Assembly (NCBI GenBank): GCA_026874595.1
Contig: CM049306.1
Span: 48,484,019 to 48,548,018, forward strand
DNA length: 64,000 nt
Origin: Sipunculus nudus
Lineage: Eukaryota > Annelida > Sipuncula > Golfingiida > Sipunculidae
Direction: 5' to 3'
Shown here: piece by piece, positions 1-43,200 of the stretch
How the letters are laid out: each line of letters starts with the position of its first letter
Position numbering within the stretch: the first letter of the stretch is position 1
The notes under the pieces: model-generated
What the model saw: only the letters and a program-made list of their open reading frames with translations
The model's database searches: none
What the model was told of the DNA's origin: nothing
Translations under genes and position numbers: made by a program

Positions 1-350
1 TCTGCAGACGACCAGCTCTGTAAACTGCTACCATTAGATCCTCTTGCATTCATCTTTTTTTCTAAAGTGTACACTGACGTGATCTGGTCCACCCATTCCC
101 GTACTTCCTCTTCATTTTCTGCTCCAAGCTGATATTTCATTTTATGAGTGATAATGTCAAAGATCCACAAATTGTTAAACTGCCTTTTTGGGGCACTTAT
201 TTCTTTTATTTCTTCCAGGAATATAGTTCGTCTTTCAGTTGGTTCTCGTTTAAACTCCTCTTCACTGTCAAACCAGTCTAAACGTGCTGCCTCTCTCTTG
301 GCAGGTGTCGAATCACACAGTGCATAATATCGCTTGGGCCAATTGTGGCT
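1..350 (-). CDS. PH-domain adaptor exon 2 (partial at window edge)
   Basis: The acceptor TCTTTTGCAG|AGC (AG at 352-351) opens 116 uninterrupted codons to the window edge. They hold the core of the PH domain: KRYYAL, RLDWFDS, a strand around NNLWIFDI and the C-terminal helix with W in EEVREWV. A lysine/asparagine/serine-rich linker follows. The phase matches exon 1. Confidence 0.75.
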
Positions 351-2727
351 CTGCAAAAGAAATATAATTGTCATATCATAGACACAGTTTATTTATGACA
401 TTTATCATATTTCTCCATTTTTTACACATTTTTTCTTGTATTTTCAGACTTTCGTCTGTCATCTGTTACCATTAAACACACTTAAAACCACAGAAGATAT
501 AATCAATAAATTTTGAAGACATATTATATGACCAATAAGCTTTAGTGGCCCCACCTAAGTTGACCTACTTTCTCAGTCTTTTTGTGAGCCCAAATGATCT
601 GTCCCTCACAGTTTAAAGGAAGATATTTATATAATGATTTAATATTACTTTGAGTAAGGGTAACTAAATCAAAATAAATGAAATGATTAATTTTCAAAAA
701 GGCTGTATCATATCTTCTTCCCTAAATTAGAAAATGTTTTACTGCATTTTTTCATGCAAACATACTGAAGTGGGCAAAAGCACACAGACTTAATCACACA
801 AATATAAATGACAAGTAAGCAAATACAAAGTACATTTATATCTGTTGTATTAAATTCAGATTATCAAACAAGGGGAGGGGGGGCCACATTATTGACACAC
901 AGATTGGCAGGGTAATCAGAATGCGGCAATAAATGATTTGTTTGCCTTATCTGAAGTTATTTCATGTTTCTTATAATATATATATGTAGAAATATACATA
1001 TGTAAGTACCTTCGCCAACAAGTGCATGTATATTGTAAAATTCTGAGAGCAAACTCAGACGTTCTGTTACTGGAATATATTAGGCCTGACTGCCAGACAC
1101 AATCCCAACTGCACTTCACCAAAGGCAGACCCAACTAATGACTTTTAGACAATTCCTATTAGAGTATAATATACAAAACCTTAGAGTTAGAACTGATCAG
1201 GTTAGGTTACAATATTCTCACAAGCAATTTTTGTAAAATTCCTGGCTTTGTGTGACAATGAGAATGACGAGGTCAATTAGGCACATCGTGCATATTGGTA
1301 TAAACAGTCTGTGACTAATGCTTTGTATGAAAGTTACTTATGTGTAATATAAATTAATAATATCATTTTTAGTATTATATTGATTGACAGAACTGGTTTG
1401 TTCACTATGAAAGGTAAAAATGTACTTTTGTGCACTAAAAGTACAAGTTTGTAAAACAAAGAAGAAGAAGAATGTGGTTTTGAATTGATGCACCTTATCA
1501 TTGTACACACTTTACCATTTTGCTTCAAGTTTAATTAGGTTGTTTATAGTAATCATAGATCAATATCAGATACAAACCTCATGTGCCCTAAGTTGATCAA
1601 GAGGGAATGTGTCATCAATGACATCAGAAATTTTATCACAGATGATTATAACTGTGACATTTTATAAATTCTACTTATTTCCACTGATATATCAGGTTGA
1701 TCCTAGTGGCTACAAAAGCCACTGTTGATTGGGATTAGGGATCCCCTGGACTCTCCTGGTCCTGGTGTAAACCTATACAGATTCTCTCTCTCTTTATATA
1801 TATATAAAATATATATATATAATATATATATATATTTGGGTGTGTGTATGCACATGTTTCTTTTTAAGGCAGTACCAGACATAATTAGCTAATTTAAAGT
1901 TCTGGGTCATGTCTTCCTTGCATGCATGTCACCTCCCAGAGGTTTTAATTGGCCCTTGGACAAGGTTGACTTCACACCCTGGTTATCAGCATTCACACCT
2001 AGAACTAACTCACTCGGAGCTCCCTAAGACTGTTGCAGGCCCTGGCACTGGGGGAATATTTGGATTGGCAGTGAATGTGATGAACAATGGCGAATGTTAG
2101 AGAAATTTATTATAGAAATTTGATATAAACTAATCATTATCCTTTAACAGAATAATAATAATAATATAAATGAAAATAAATTTATAATTATGATTCTAAA
2201 AATAATAAGTAGCAGTATTATTAGTAACGGTAATAGTATTATTCAATAATTTAATTAATTGTTAGCATAAAAAACAAACATTTTAAATGGAGCAATGAAT
2301 GCATAAATTAATGGTATTTTTTAGATTTATAATTATTTATGAATCACAATTACAGTTAATAAATAGATTTATATAAAAATACAAAATGAACGTTGTCGTA
2401 GTAAAAAATTTACTAAAGTTGCTTTTAAAGTAGTCTGATACACATAAAGTTTCTGATCGCAGATCTGGGTGGTCTGACTTCGTATGGTCCGAGTTTGCAA
2501 TGATCCGAGATTCTCTGGACCCAGCAGTTCACTGATGAACGAGTTATACTGCTGCTATTGACTCATAGCCCCTTTACGGCTTTAGGCTTCAGAATTCCGG
2601 GTTCTAACGTGTGCGCAAATTCCAAAATAAAGATATTAAAAAGTTGCAGCTTTGAGTGACAACTAACCTGTAAAAGCCCACGGGATGAGCAGTAAAGATA
2701 TCCACGTTTAACAACATTATCCCCCAT
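1..2727 (-). CDS. PH-domain adaptor protein, DOK/GAB/IRS-like (5' part of gene, partial)
   Basis: Two exons (2668-2727 and 1-350) join in phase 0 to give the first 136 residues, continuing beyond the window. The product opens with MGDNVVKRGYLY and reads through a pleckstrin-homology domain: an N-terminal strand, then WPKRYYAL, then RLDWFDSEEEF, and ends with the acidic C-terminal helix EEVREWVDQI containing the invariant PH tryptophan. This layout, with the PH domain at the extreme N terminus, is typical of docking adaptors (DOK, GAB/DOS, IRS), which bind membrane phosphoinositides and are phosphorylated by receptor tyrosine kinases. Which of the three it is cannot be decided without the downstream PTB or Gab-type tail. 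The first ATG of the domain (2727) is preferred over an upstream in-frame ATG at 2781, because PH proteins of this group begin directly at the first strand. The gene shares its promoter region head-to-head with DDX41. Confidence 0.75.
351..2667 (-). other. Intron 1 of the PH-domain adaptor
   Basis: 2.3 kb of AT-rich intron. It contains a TA-rich microsatellite near 1794-1835 and a very AT-rich stretch (about 2100-2400). I see no further exon, RNA gene or recognisable mobile element. Confidence 0.6.
1794..1835. repeat. (TA)n microsatellite
   Basis: Imperfect TA dinucleotide run interrupted by AAA and AATA, directly after a short CT run. Confidence 0.9.
2668..2727 (-). CDS. PH-domain adaptor exon 1 (coding part)
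   Basis: Encodes 20 residues, beginning MGDNVVKRGYLY and ending LLQ. The donor is CAG|GTTAGT, with GT at 2667-2666, phase 0. The frame is open upstream to an ATG at 2781, so the 5' limit of translation is not certain. Confidence 0.7.
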
Positions 2728-3230
2728 GTTCTTAAAGTTTGAGCGAAGCAGGAAGAAAGTTTCCTCTCGGAAGTTCAACACATGATCCAGTTATTTGTTG
2801 ACACCCGGAAACCAAACTGGTGATGATTCAAGTTTGACGGGTGGGATATTTTCTCATCATGGTGGTTACCGCACAGTATTAATGAAACTAACGGAGTGTT
2901 GGTTACGATATGTCCATTTGTAAATAGTTAAATGCCACTAACAGCCAAATTATAATTATTTATATTTACCACTTGCCTTGTGTAAAGAATAGTTGTATTG
3001 TAAACCTTCTCCAAAATAAGCAATGCTTTTAATTTTTTTATTTGCACAGCAGTATATGTGAAATAACAATGTTATACGATATTCTTTGCGGTAACGATTT
3101 GTTTTCGCTTGATGGACGTACGTCGTTCATAACATAATCAAATATATTTAAGGTAAATCAGCTGACGTCATGAACCGCTTATAAGCTTTAAAACAGATCG
3201 TCAGTAGCTGATCTCGATACGCACAAGGAA
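2728..3230. promoter_or_regulatory. Head-to-head promoter interval (PH adaptor / DDX41)
   Basis: The two start codons face away from each other across 503 bp. The interval contains a perfect cAMP-response-element palindrome (3163-3170) and a second palindrome, GACGTACGTC, at 3115-3124, both near the DDX41 side. No TATA box is obvious at a convincing distance. Bidirectional use is inferred from the layout; transcription start sites are not visible in sequence alone. Confidence 0.55.
3163..3170. promoter_or_regulatory. CRE palindrome TGACGTCA
   Basis: Perfect 8-bp CREB/ATF consensus, 60 bp upstream of the DDX41 start codon. The same octamer occurs at 38278-38285 and near the PPP2R2 start at 61302-61309. 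Confidence 0.6.
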
Positions 3231-33698
<30,468 letters not shown>

Positions 33699-34008
33699 AA
33701 TACTCTTATGTGCAGGAGTATAGGAGTGCAGTTTTGTCTTAAACCTGCAAGATCCTTCATGGGGTGTGTTCAGACCTTTATGCTATACTGTGCATGAAGG
33801 CCGGCAAAATGACTTTTTAAGATAAACTGAAATGACACATGTTGTGCAACCTTTATTCCATAAAGTATACACAAGTCAAGTATAGATTGGGACATAGCGA
33901 GAATCCAGCATATGTTGCGGCACCGAACCAGACAAGTACCTGCCAACCGGTATTTGGATGCTGGTCATCTTCATTGATAATTATTTTGTACATACATGTA
34001 AATATGGA

Positions 34009-34014
34009 AATAAA
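34009..34014 (+). terminator. Candidate DDX41 polyadenylation signal AATAAA
   Basis: First canonical AATAAA after the stop codon (311 bp downstream). Further AATAAA motifs occur near 34390-34410. Confidence 0.5.
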
Positions 34015-34500
34015 GTCTTCTCTGTTGATATGAATTTCTGTGAAGTTTCTTTGAATAGTCTAAACACAAGCTGGCCTTTGTCAGATTGGGGAAGCTGCAG
34101 TGGGGGTACAAAAAATGCAGAGTTTCTTTTTTGCAGACAAAAAGAGGTCACAAACAGATTTTCAGACCGTATATTATTCTTGGATTCAAACAACTATAAT
34201 GAAATGGGAAGACTGACCAGACCAGTCCAATTATCTTTCTCACCAGCTTCCAGCCTGTGCATTATGGATAACAGAACTCTCAAGCATTGGCAAATATTTT
34301 AATTTTATCATGATTGTTCAGTGAAATTTCTTGGCAAATATAGAAAACAATGAGCCATATCTTGTTATAACAACCTCTGGGCATCTGCAAAATAAACATA
34401 TAAAATAAAAGTATATGTGGATAGTACATACAGATGCTCACCTAGCAACTGAGCAGGACACTTGTACATAAGAGAGCTCATACACATCAGCTACAGTAGT

Positions 34501-34742
34501 ACAATATACAAACTCAACCACATGGTTCAATTATTACAATATACAAACTGAACCACATTGTTAAAGTAGTACAATATACAAACTCAACCACATGGCTTAA
34601 TCAGTAGGATATACAAATTCAACCACCTGGTTCAATTAGTACAATATACACAACTCAACTACATGGTTCAATTAGTATGATATACACAACCACATGGTTC
34701 AATTAGTATGATTTACAAGCTCAACCATATGGTTAAATTAAC
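34501..34742. repeat. Minisatellite, ~7 units of 35 bp
   Basis: Units start at 34501, 34536, 34571, 34606 and 34641 (exact 35-bp spacing), then about 34678 and 34710. Core ACAATATACAAACTCAACCA followed by CATGGTTCAATTAGT. It lies between the convergent 3' ends of DDX41 and PPP2R2. Confidence 0.95.
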
Positions 34743-36951
34743 ACATGGACTGCAGGTCAGTGTAAAGGCAACAACAACTACAGTACCTTGATCAATGACT
34801 ATGTATGTGGTCTGTAAAGTTTAAAATGTGGATATAATTAAAGAAATAGATGCAAAGTTTTCGTTTTAACTAAGCATGTATTTCTATAACTTGACTCCAC
34901 AAACCCAAAATTTGGTTCTTGGCTATTCATTTTTATCCACTGGAATGTACAACTCCGTAGAACAAGTTATATCACATACCGCCCTCTCACGGAATACCAG
35001 CCTCACTGCATGCTACAAAACAATACTGAACACAAAATCAGACGACAACAACATGTAAATGCAATACTGAATCACAAGTGACTGCTGGTTTCTGTTGGGA
35101 CTCTGGTGCATCTTATATTATAGCCATGACATAAATCACAAACTGTAGTACTTAACACATTGCAGCCATCTCCAGTGGTGGTGAGTGGACACGTTGGTAA
35201 TAGACAGGTTCTCTGCACATTTAAATAAAGGAAAGGTAGCAACTCTTGAGCTTAACTTGCACACAGACTGGTGCCTTGCTCACACAGAGTCCAAACCATG
35301 ACAGAAGTACCCTGATTGTGTAGGATCTTTCTGAGCTTATGCACCTGTTAATGATCCTTGCTGACTTAACTCTAAACATCAGAACAGAGCAGGGAATCAG
35401 TCTATTATTGAAGAAGACATTGCCCAACATTTAGCAGATTTGGCTTTTTTTCTTATCATTTCCTTTTAAAATTGACAACTCTGTCACTGCCTGCTGGACC
35501 TGATCATTTTAAATGAGAAGAGAACTAGTCTACAACACCTGTGAGCAGAGATCTCTCAATGTATCACAACTATAACTATGTAGTATGTGATAATGCTTCA
35601 ATGGCACAGTCTGCATGACTAACAGCAAATTAAACACGTATTACATTATGGTGCATATCCTGAATGGCCTGAGACTTGGCAAACTATCAAGTTTACAGCT
35701 CAATGCACAGCCAATAATATGAGTGAAACAATGACATCCACAACTAAGAAACTCACAACTGCCCCGCTTTAAGCATTTGTTTGTATTTCCTTTTAGCAGA
35801 CCTGAGGAAGAAAGGATAACGGAGCATAAATGATATTTTTAAATTTTAACAAATGGAATGCAAGCATTTAACATAGGCACATGCATTTAGTTTAACTGAT
35901 AATGGTCATCAAAGTTTGGCATCAAGCTTGCAAATGAAGGGTGGACTAGGCTCAAAGTCTGATGGTAAGTCTGAAAAGACAATTATACAAAGGTTATTTC
36001 TTCAAGAAGTCTCTTGTCTCACCGGATGAGAGTAAATGCAATTGTCATTATCAAAATGTCCATTACTTAATAATCATGATATCAATATATAATTCAAATG
36101 AAGAAACTGTCACTACAAGAGGCAATTTGCAGAGATTTAATTTTATCTTTCACATTCAAATAACACTGACTTTTTTACTGGAACATTTTAAATATTTTCA
36201 CAGTAAGTGCATTACACATTCAGACATGCTTTATCACCATGGATTTCTGAAAATGGACCTCTAGAAAAATTCCTCAAATATGGAAATACTCCTAAAATAA
36301 TAGTCATGGATCTGGCCATTAAATATACTACTTAATAATAATACTTCTTCAAATTCATCTGAGATTGAAATAAGATAATCAACATTAGCAGCAAAGTGCA
36401 TTTGAGACTACTGGTTTGGAGATTGCAGACTGATATATAAAGGCAGGAGTTGCAGCAATAATTTTTAGGGGGTAATGTGTAAGACACAACTGCTTTCCAC
36501 AGTTATACATACTGGTCCAGTACAAGTTGACCCGGATTTCATAACCAGAATCATAAGCAGCTTTGTTTATCCAAAATTCCAGTGCACAGAAACAGTATTC
36601 AGGGATATGCTTAAACATTAAAGCACGGCACATTGGTCTTGAGAGAATCGAAGCGTCACTGAGGTACAACTGGAGACAAGTGCGTTGAACATACTGACTC
36701 CCGAGAATTAAGGGAGTGTCCGTTGTTCAATTATAAAGGCTACCTAGTCCAATGTTCAATAAATTATAAAGTCATCTAGTAAACCAGCTTCTTGAGCTCC
36801 CTACTGTTGTCCCTGTATCTGATCTGCCTTTGGTGTAGTTTGATAGGCACAGCCGCTGGTTGAAAACTTCAATCAGTTCCCAGACCAACATACTCTCTGA
36901 ACATGAGGCATTTATAAACAGAAGTACATATTCACTAGAGCCAGGCCAGCA
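34743..36951 (-). other. Intergenic / PPP2R2 3' UTR region
   Basis: No exon recognised. Part is expected to be PPP2R2 3' UTR; no AATAAA on the minus strand is obvious, only an ATTAAA variant (about 36135-36140), so the transcript end cannot be placed. Confidence 0.4.
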
Positions 36952-37237
36952 TCATGGCCCAGTGTCTTTACTTTGGAACAAATATAAATTATTTGTGGCT
37001 GCTACCGCTATGACATTTTCATTTGGATGCCATGCAGTATGGAGGATCTTCTTGTTGAAGTCCAACGAGTCCACGTTGATTTCATCTTTTTTACGCTTGC
37101 CTCCTGTACATACTTTCCTAGGTTTCAGCACAGTCTTAGGTTTCATGTTTTCCCTACTAGCTTCCAGGGTAACATCACGCTTATTTTCCCTGTCAAACAT
37201 CCTGAAGAAATTGTTGTACGTTCCTGTCATGATAAAT
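36952..37237 (-). CDS. PPP2R2: PPP2R2 exon 8 (terminal)
   Basis: Acceptor CATTTCAG; encodes [34 protein letters not shown] and [17 protein letters not shown] to the TGA at 36954-36952. Family C terminus is intact. Confidence 0.97.
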
Positions 37238-40200
37238 CTGAAATGACAAGAATGAAAAGATTTTACCTCACTTTACCTAGTAACAGGTTTTCTGTACAAT
37301 CCTATTTCTATCAGCTGCAAATATGCAGATCTAGCATTTTAAATAGTTAATGTAACAAGGGCCCAAAGAACCAATGTTCACCTGTGAACCTTTTTCAGTA
37401 AAAGTGCAGTTCAGGTGGCCTAACTTAACTGTAATTTTCTCACTGATGGTCTGTACTCAATTTTCTTGCTCCAACATGGAGTGAACTTGATTCCAACATT
37501 CACAAATGTAATATGATTAAAAATAAAAAAGACATCATCAAGGGAAAATTAACTTTATAAATAAGTTAGAATAAAGCTAGTTTACGAGAGGTCATCTATA
37601 CTGCACTTTTACTCTTTTTTTCCATACAAAAATGATGGAAAGAGTGAAAAATCACTTTTTACCAAATACTAATAAAAATTTTTAATTTATTTCAATTGTA
37701 AAACCTGAAGATTTAAAAGGAAAAGAAAATACACAGCATAAATCTCCACAAATGTTATTAGCAATCAATAATGTTGCCGGCATTAACAAATTTGGTCTGT
37801 GGGGCATGTCTCAGATTAAGGACATCTGAACACTTATGTGAGAAGCAACCAAGTAATTATTGGGAAGTATAGCAAAAACCAACATAGCCACTGCTGAAAA
37901 CAGACAAGATAGAGGAATGCCAAGCCAGGGGTACAGCTCAAATGAGCTAAAATGTAGACCCATCTCTACATGAAATCCATCAGTTCTAACTTGGGGGTAT
38001 TTTGCACGTTGAGGCTTTAATTAACAACTTCTGTCCAACATCTGTTTGCAGATGTGTAAATTTAGACTGGCCCAATCGATGAAATAGTTATGACTTAATT
38101 GTTGCTTCTGACAGAAGTCAAACGTTCCCGCGTTGTATCGCACTGCCATCTTGCGGCAACTCATATAACTAATTTTCCACTATCTGACCCTCTTATTTCA
38201 TGGACTGGTAATCTTGGCCTGTTTCCGGACGGTCAGCGCCACACATCACCACCTCGCTGAACCAACGTCTTTTCCAGTGACGTCAGCAGTGGTCTTTCCC
38301 AGAATCTTTTTCAAAACCAACACGGTTCATCCAGTCATCGCCTATTACGGGCTTCCAATTGGCTACTAATATTCCCATTTAAATTGTTTTAATATTTTAG
38401 GCCATCACTTATGTTGAGTTCGGCAAGACTTAAAACACTACAACTCTCAGCCCAAGTTTAATGTTTATCGGACCTTTGAAAGTAGGCGTAACAAATTCTG
38501 GCTCAGCCAATCAGCACAGATAAACAGGTGCACACGACGAGCGCAGTCAAAATGTACCAGCTGACTGAAACGATCACGAATCTCGAGTCGCAATTTGACA
38601 GTTACTACACTGGTTCAAACAAACACTGCCAGCTGCTCTAGTCATCTCGGCAGAGGAAATTTTACTTGACCTGTCGGTACAAAATTGTCATGATAGTGTC
38701 TACAATATGCACTTACATTTCGCCCATGGACAGTAATATTCGTTCAGCAGAGATATATCATAGGACACAAAGGTCAATGTGTGGACTACCTGAATACATG
38801 ATTTCAGTGCGAACGTTACCAAGCGGGTCGCGTCGAGCTGTGGGACCGCTGTTGATGTGACGGACCTGATATGCAAATTTAATACGGGGGAATCGTCAGG
38901 TCCTCAAAGAGCCTTGTGAAGCCTTAAAATGCAAATATCAGGGATTCACCATACGGACTTTACAGGGCTTAAGTGATAAGAGCTGGCACTGAGTTAGGTC
39001 TATCGGTACATGGAATCATGTTTTATTTTAAGCATTTTATTAGTAAACGCAAATACTAAGGCCCAGGCAGGGCTAGTGTAAATTATTCAAATGAAGATGT
39101 TCACAAGCTCTCTTTTGTAATACCTTACAGTTAGCCCAGTAATAGACACAGGCATGATACAATTGGGTATTTATCATACAGCCTTCAGAAGACTGCTATA
39201 GGGGTCATGTATGGCTAAATTGTTTCTCAGATGCATTTCTTTAATAAACATACACACTCACCTATCATTTCCACTCCAAGAGCACTCAAACTTGTCAAAT
39301 ATACAGTCATTTTCATAGAGTGAACATAGTTTACTCCTAAGGTACTCGTGCACAGGGTAGGTTTCCACTGGTTTGGAATCCATGTGCAAGTCCCACACTT
39401 TAACCGTGAGGTAATCTCTGGTGATCAAGTAGCGCCCGTTATGACTGAATTTGACATCAGATATACTAGAGATGATTTCTGAAAAGAAACTTCTGTTGGT
39501 GGGATCTTCTGGCTCTTCAAACACTGCAAAAGATCACAGACAAAGAATAACACAGAAATCGTCCTTTATTGCAGAAGCAAGGATAGACTTTTTAACCCTT
39601 TACTGCTAAGAGGGGCACTCAGGTCCACTTAAGATGGACCCTCAGGAACTCCCTCAATGGTAAAAATTTTCTGAAGTCAAACATATTGCATATATTTTAA
39701 GTTTTAAAGATTTCCATTAACCTAATGCAAAACCTCTAAATCAAATTGTTGAAACTTTGATCAAGACAGAATGAAAACTGAGTGAGGTATTCCATGTTAT
39801 ACAGAATGTCTGAAATATCATACTCATATTGATCAAACTAAACTGGAAAAAGCATTACTAAGTCTTAAAACATTTGAAAGTAACTATATAATTTTAATCA
39901 CAATATTAAGAATTAAATTAGAGAATTTTTAAATACTGCAGTACAAAAATTTCTGAAGTTTAGAAAATTCTCTAGTTTAAGCAACTGTAAACAAGGTGTA
40001 CTATGCCAGATAACAATGTAGAACACATTTGTCAGCAAGGTTCCAATTCTACATTTTTCAGAGTGGATAACTAACAACAGATGTCACACAGTACAAAAGA
40101 TGACATTACAGACCAACTCCCCCATTCAACAGGAATACAATCTGCATCATAACTTAACAGCATATGAGTCTCGAGGAAACAAAAGGCCAGCATATTTTTC

Positions 40201-43200
40201 ACAATGACTTATTTTACTAACACAAACAAGGTACGTAAATAAGAACACTACAAGAGTGCATAACTTTCTTGTTTCAAGTCTTGTGACCTCTGACATCCTT
40301 AAATATGATAAATATTAAGTTTCATCTAAATCCATCCAATTCCTAGTTAGTAACTGCAGCAACACCAAAGGTTCATGGGTTGATCTTATACGTACGGCAA
40401 AAAAATTGAATTTACATGCACAGTTTGAGGCTTTGAAATAGACTGGCTTGTTATGTGAACAGTGTCAATTATGGATGGGCATACTTTGTTCAAGCCTAGT
40501 TACTGGTCACTGATATGTCAAACTTAACCAGTCCATATTATCTGGTAACAGCTGCACCAAGCCAGAGGAATCTTAATAAATTCAATCCTAGCTGGTAGGT
40601 ACTGGGCTTTGATAATGGTCACCATACTGCGGGTCACTATCTTCAAATTTTATCAATCAGATAATCCAGGTGAACCCACACACAGATAGTAAAAGACACT
40701 GAACAGTCATTCTATTACATGTAATTTCACATCAGTCATACCCTTTGTGCTACAATATTTAATATTAGAACAATACATGAACCGTGCCATGGGTTCACTA
40801 GGCACATAATGAACTCTTTTTAAGTAGTTTATATGGACCCTATACAAACCATACAAAGTTTAAAGTGGACCAACCACACCTGCATGAGAGGCAGTAAACA
40901 TTAGTAATATATGCTCTATTCCAACGTAATCTTGACAACTAAATTAATGTGTTCTCAACACCTGTAGTCTACACTGAATTTCCTGCAGGAAAGCAATCAA
41001 GTGTAAATAAGATAAATAGCAACATAGCATACTATGACATTACTGCTGACACTTTTTCACATTCTTCACAGATTACTTACACTTGGCATGCTGATCACAC
41101 AGTGCCTGGGAACGCATATCACACAATCTAATGGTTCCCTTACTGCTACTATAAACGAAGTAGTTACACTCGTGCGGGTGAAACTCCGCTGCAGTTATTA
41201 CTTCCGTCAGTTCCTCCATATTGGCCGGTTTGATGTCTACAATGTCTGTAACATGGTTAAGGATCAAATCTGACTCTACAATCTGTTATGCTAAACCAAG
41301 GTTATGTTAAACTGTTAATTGCTAAAATGACAGATTATATCCAGAGACAATATATTTTGTCTGTAACTTGGTGAAGGGTGAATTCTGTCACAACAATGTC
41401 ATTTTTATCATTGTTATGTATAACTGCTTATTTGCTAAAATGTCATATTATTTCACAAGACAAAATATATTTACTTAAAATACAAATGGCCAAAATCTAG
41501 TATGCCTTATGCTTGAAAACTGCTCTTGTGGGCATTTTAATGATAATTTAACTTCTTTTACGAAATGGTCTAGTGATCATCAAAAATATATAATATGCAT
41601 TTATAAAAAATTTAATTTATATGTACTAAAATACTAGCAATACACAGACATGGGGTAATAGTAATAAGTAACAGTAATAGACTATTACAGCTTTTTCCAT
41701 GTAATAGTAATAGTAATAAGACTCAAAAATCTGAGCTGTAATAGTAATAGTAACAAAATCAAAAGGCAAAGTAATAGAGTAATACATATTACTTTCTATA
41801 ACTTCCTGTGAGCCCCTTGATCATGAAGCATATCAGCAAATAATACAGACTCCAGTTCTTGTCCAGTGATTTGCCCAGGAAGTGCCTATTGTTGAGGCAA
41901 GCATGGGCCAGCTGCCACCTTGCTGGTGCTAATTACATAAGAGTACTGGACAGAGTAGGTCACAGCCAAATAAGTTACCTGGCACAATCTGACTTTTGAT
42001 TACTAAACCATTAATAAACAGGGGCATGTTTGATGTTAACAGGCAGGAAAATAGTGTATTATTATTGTGACATGTTCATCTCATCGCACATCAATCAATC
42101 CATATGCATATTCTGAAATGTACCTAGATTTGTTTTCAACAGCTAGTTTGCATTTTAATAATACAGAATGAAATAACACACCTTCAGGGAAAATATAATT
42201 TGGAACCAGATAAGTGCAGACCAAAAATGTTCATGATAAGCTTATGGTGTTTTCAGTACCTATAAAGTATGGAAACCTGCAATGCTATAAACTCATACCA
42301 GTACTACAATCACTTGGATGAAGTCATACTACAGGCACATGTATTATCTAGTCAATTTATATACATATTCTTTTAAAACTATTCTTTTAATATTTGTGCG
42401 TTATTTGATAGTACCGATTATGCAGACCTTCATTTAGTATATAAAATTATGTTAATTTACATTTTGAAAATTAAATGAACCATATTTTTCACGATATTAA
42501 TTTATTTGATAATATAATTTGAGAATATAAGCAACTGCTATTACATTATTATTTAATAAATAAAATTTGATTTAAAATAATTAGATCCTGTTATGTACAA
42601 AATTTAAAGTACAAGATTGTTTAATACCAAATTTATTATGAAAGTGATTTAAATAATATTTGTTTTGTTTTGTAAATTTGATGTAAGTTTTAATATTTCT
42701 CCATATTCCTAAATTATCCTATGCTGGTTTTGCTGCAATGAAGACGGCGTGCCTTAAGAACTAAGGCCATGCATGCTACCAATATTGTAGAGTCTACCAC
42801 CTCTCTGTTCACTTTCAAGATGTACTATGTGATGGAATAAAACGTGGTATCACATCCGAATGAACATATACACCTGAGAAGATAGGTACTTTTGTCTCTA
42901 GTTTAGTTCTGTCATAATCTTGATGTGAGCAGTAATTTTAATGGTTATATTAATTAGAACTGGGAAACAGGACACAGCCCTACATAAATTCCTCTCCTGA
43001 TACATATATAAAGAAATGAATTGACCACTTTGATACTAACTAATAATATGCAATAATCAAGAATAATTCCTCTGGAGACAATTTTTAAGTTGCACTGTAA
43101 ATCTTCATTTATTATCTCGAGAAAGAAGATTTAATCTTAATGGAAGTATGAAATATAAAATGAAACGATGTGAAATATATATGAAGAAAAAATGTAAAAG

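Noticed and set aside
2725-2781. Upstream ATG at 2781 as start of the PH adaptor
   Set aside because: It would add 18 residues (MLNFREETF..) before the first PH strand, unlike DOK/GAB/IRS proteins; kept only as an alternative.
36860-37350. Plus-strand open frames of 107-128 codons
   Set aside because: Antisense shadow of PPP2R2 exon 8, whose minus-strand frame is a near-perfect B55 match.
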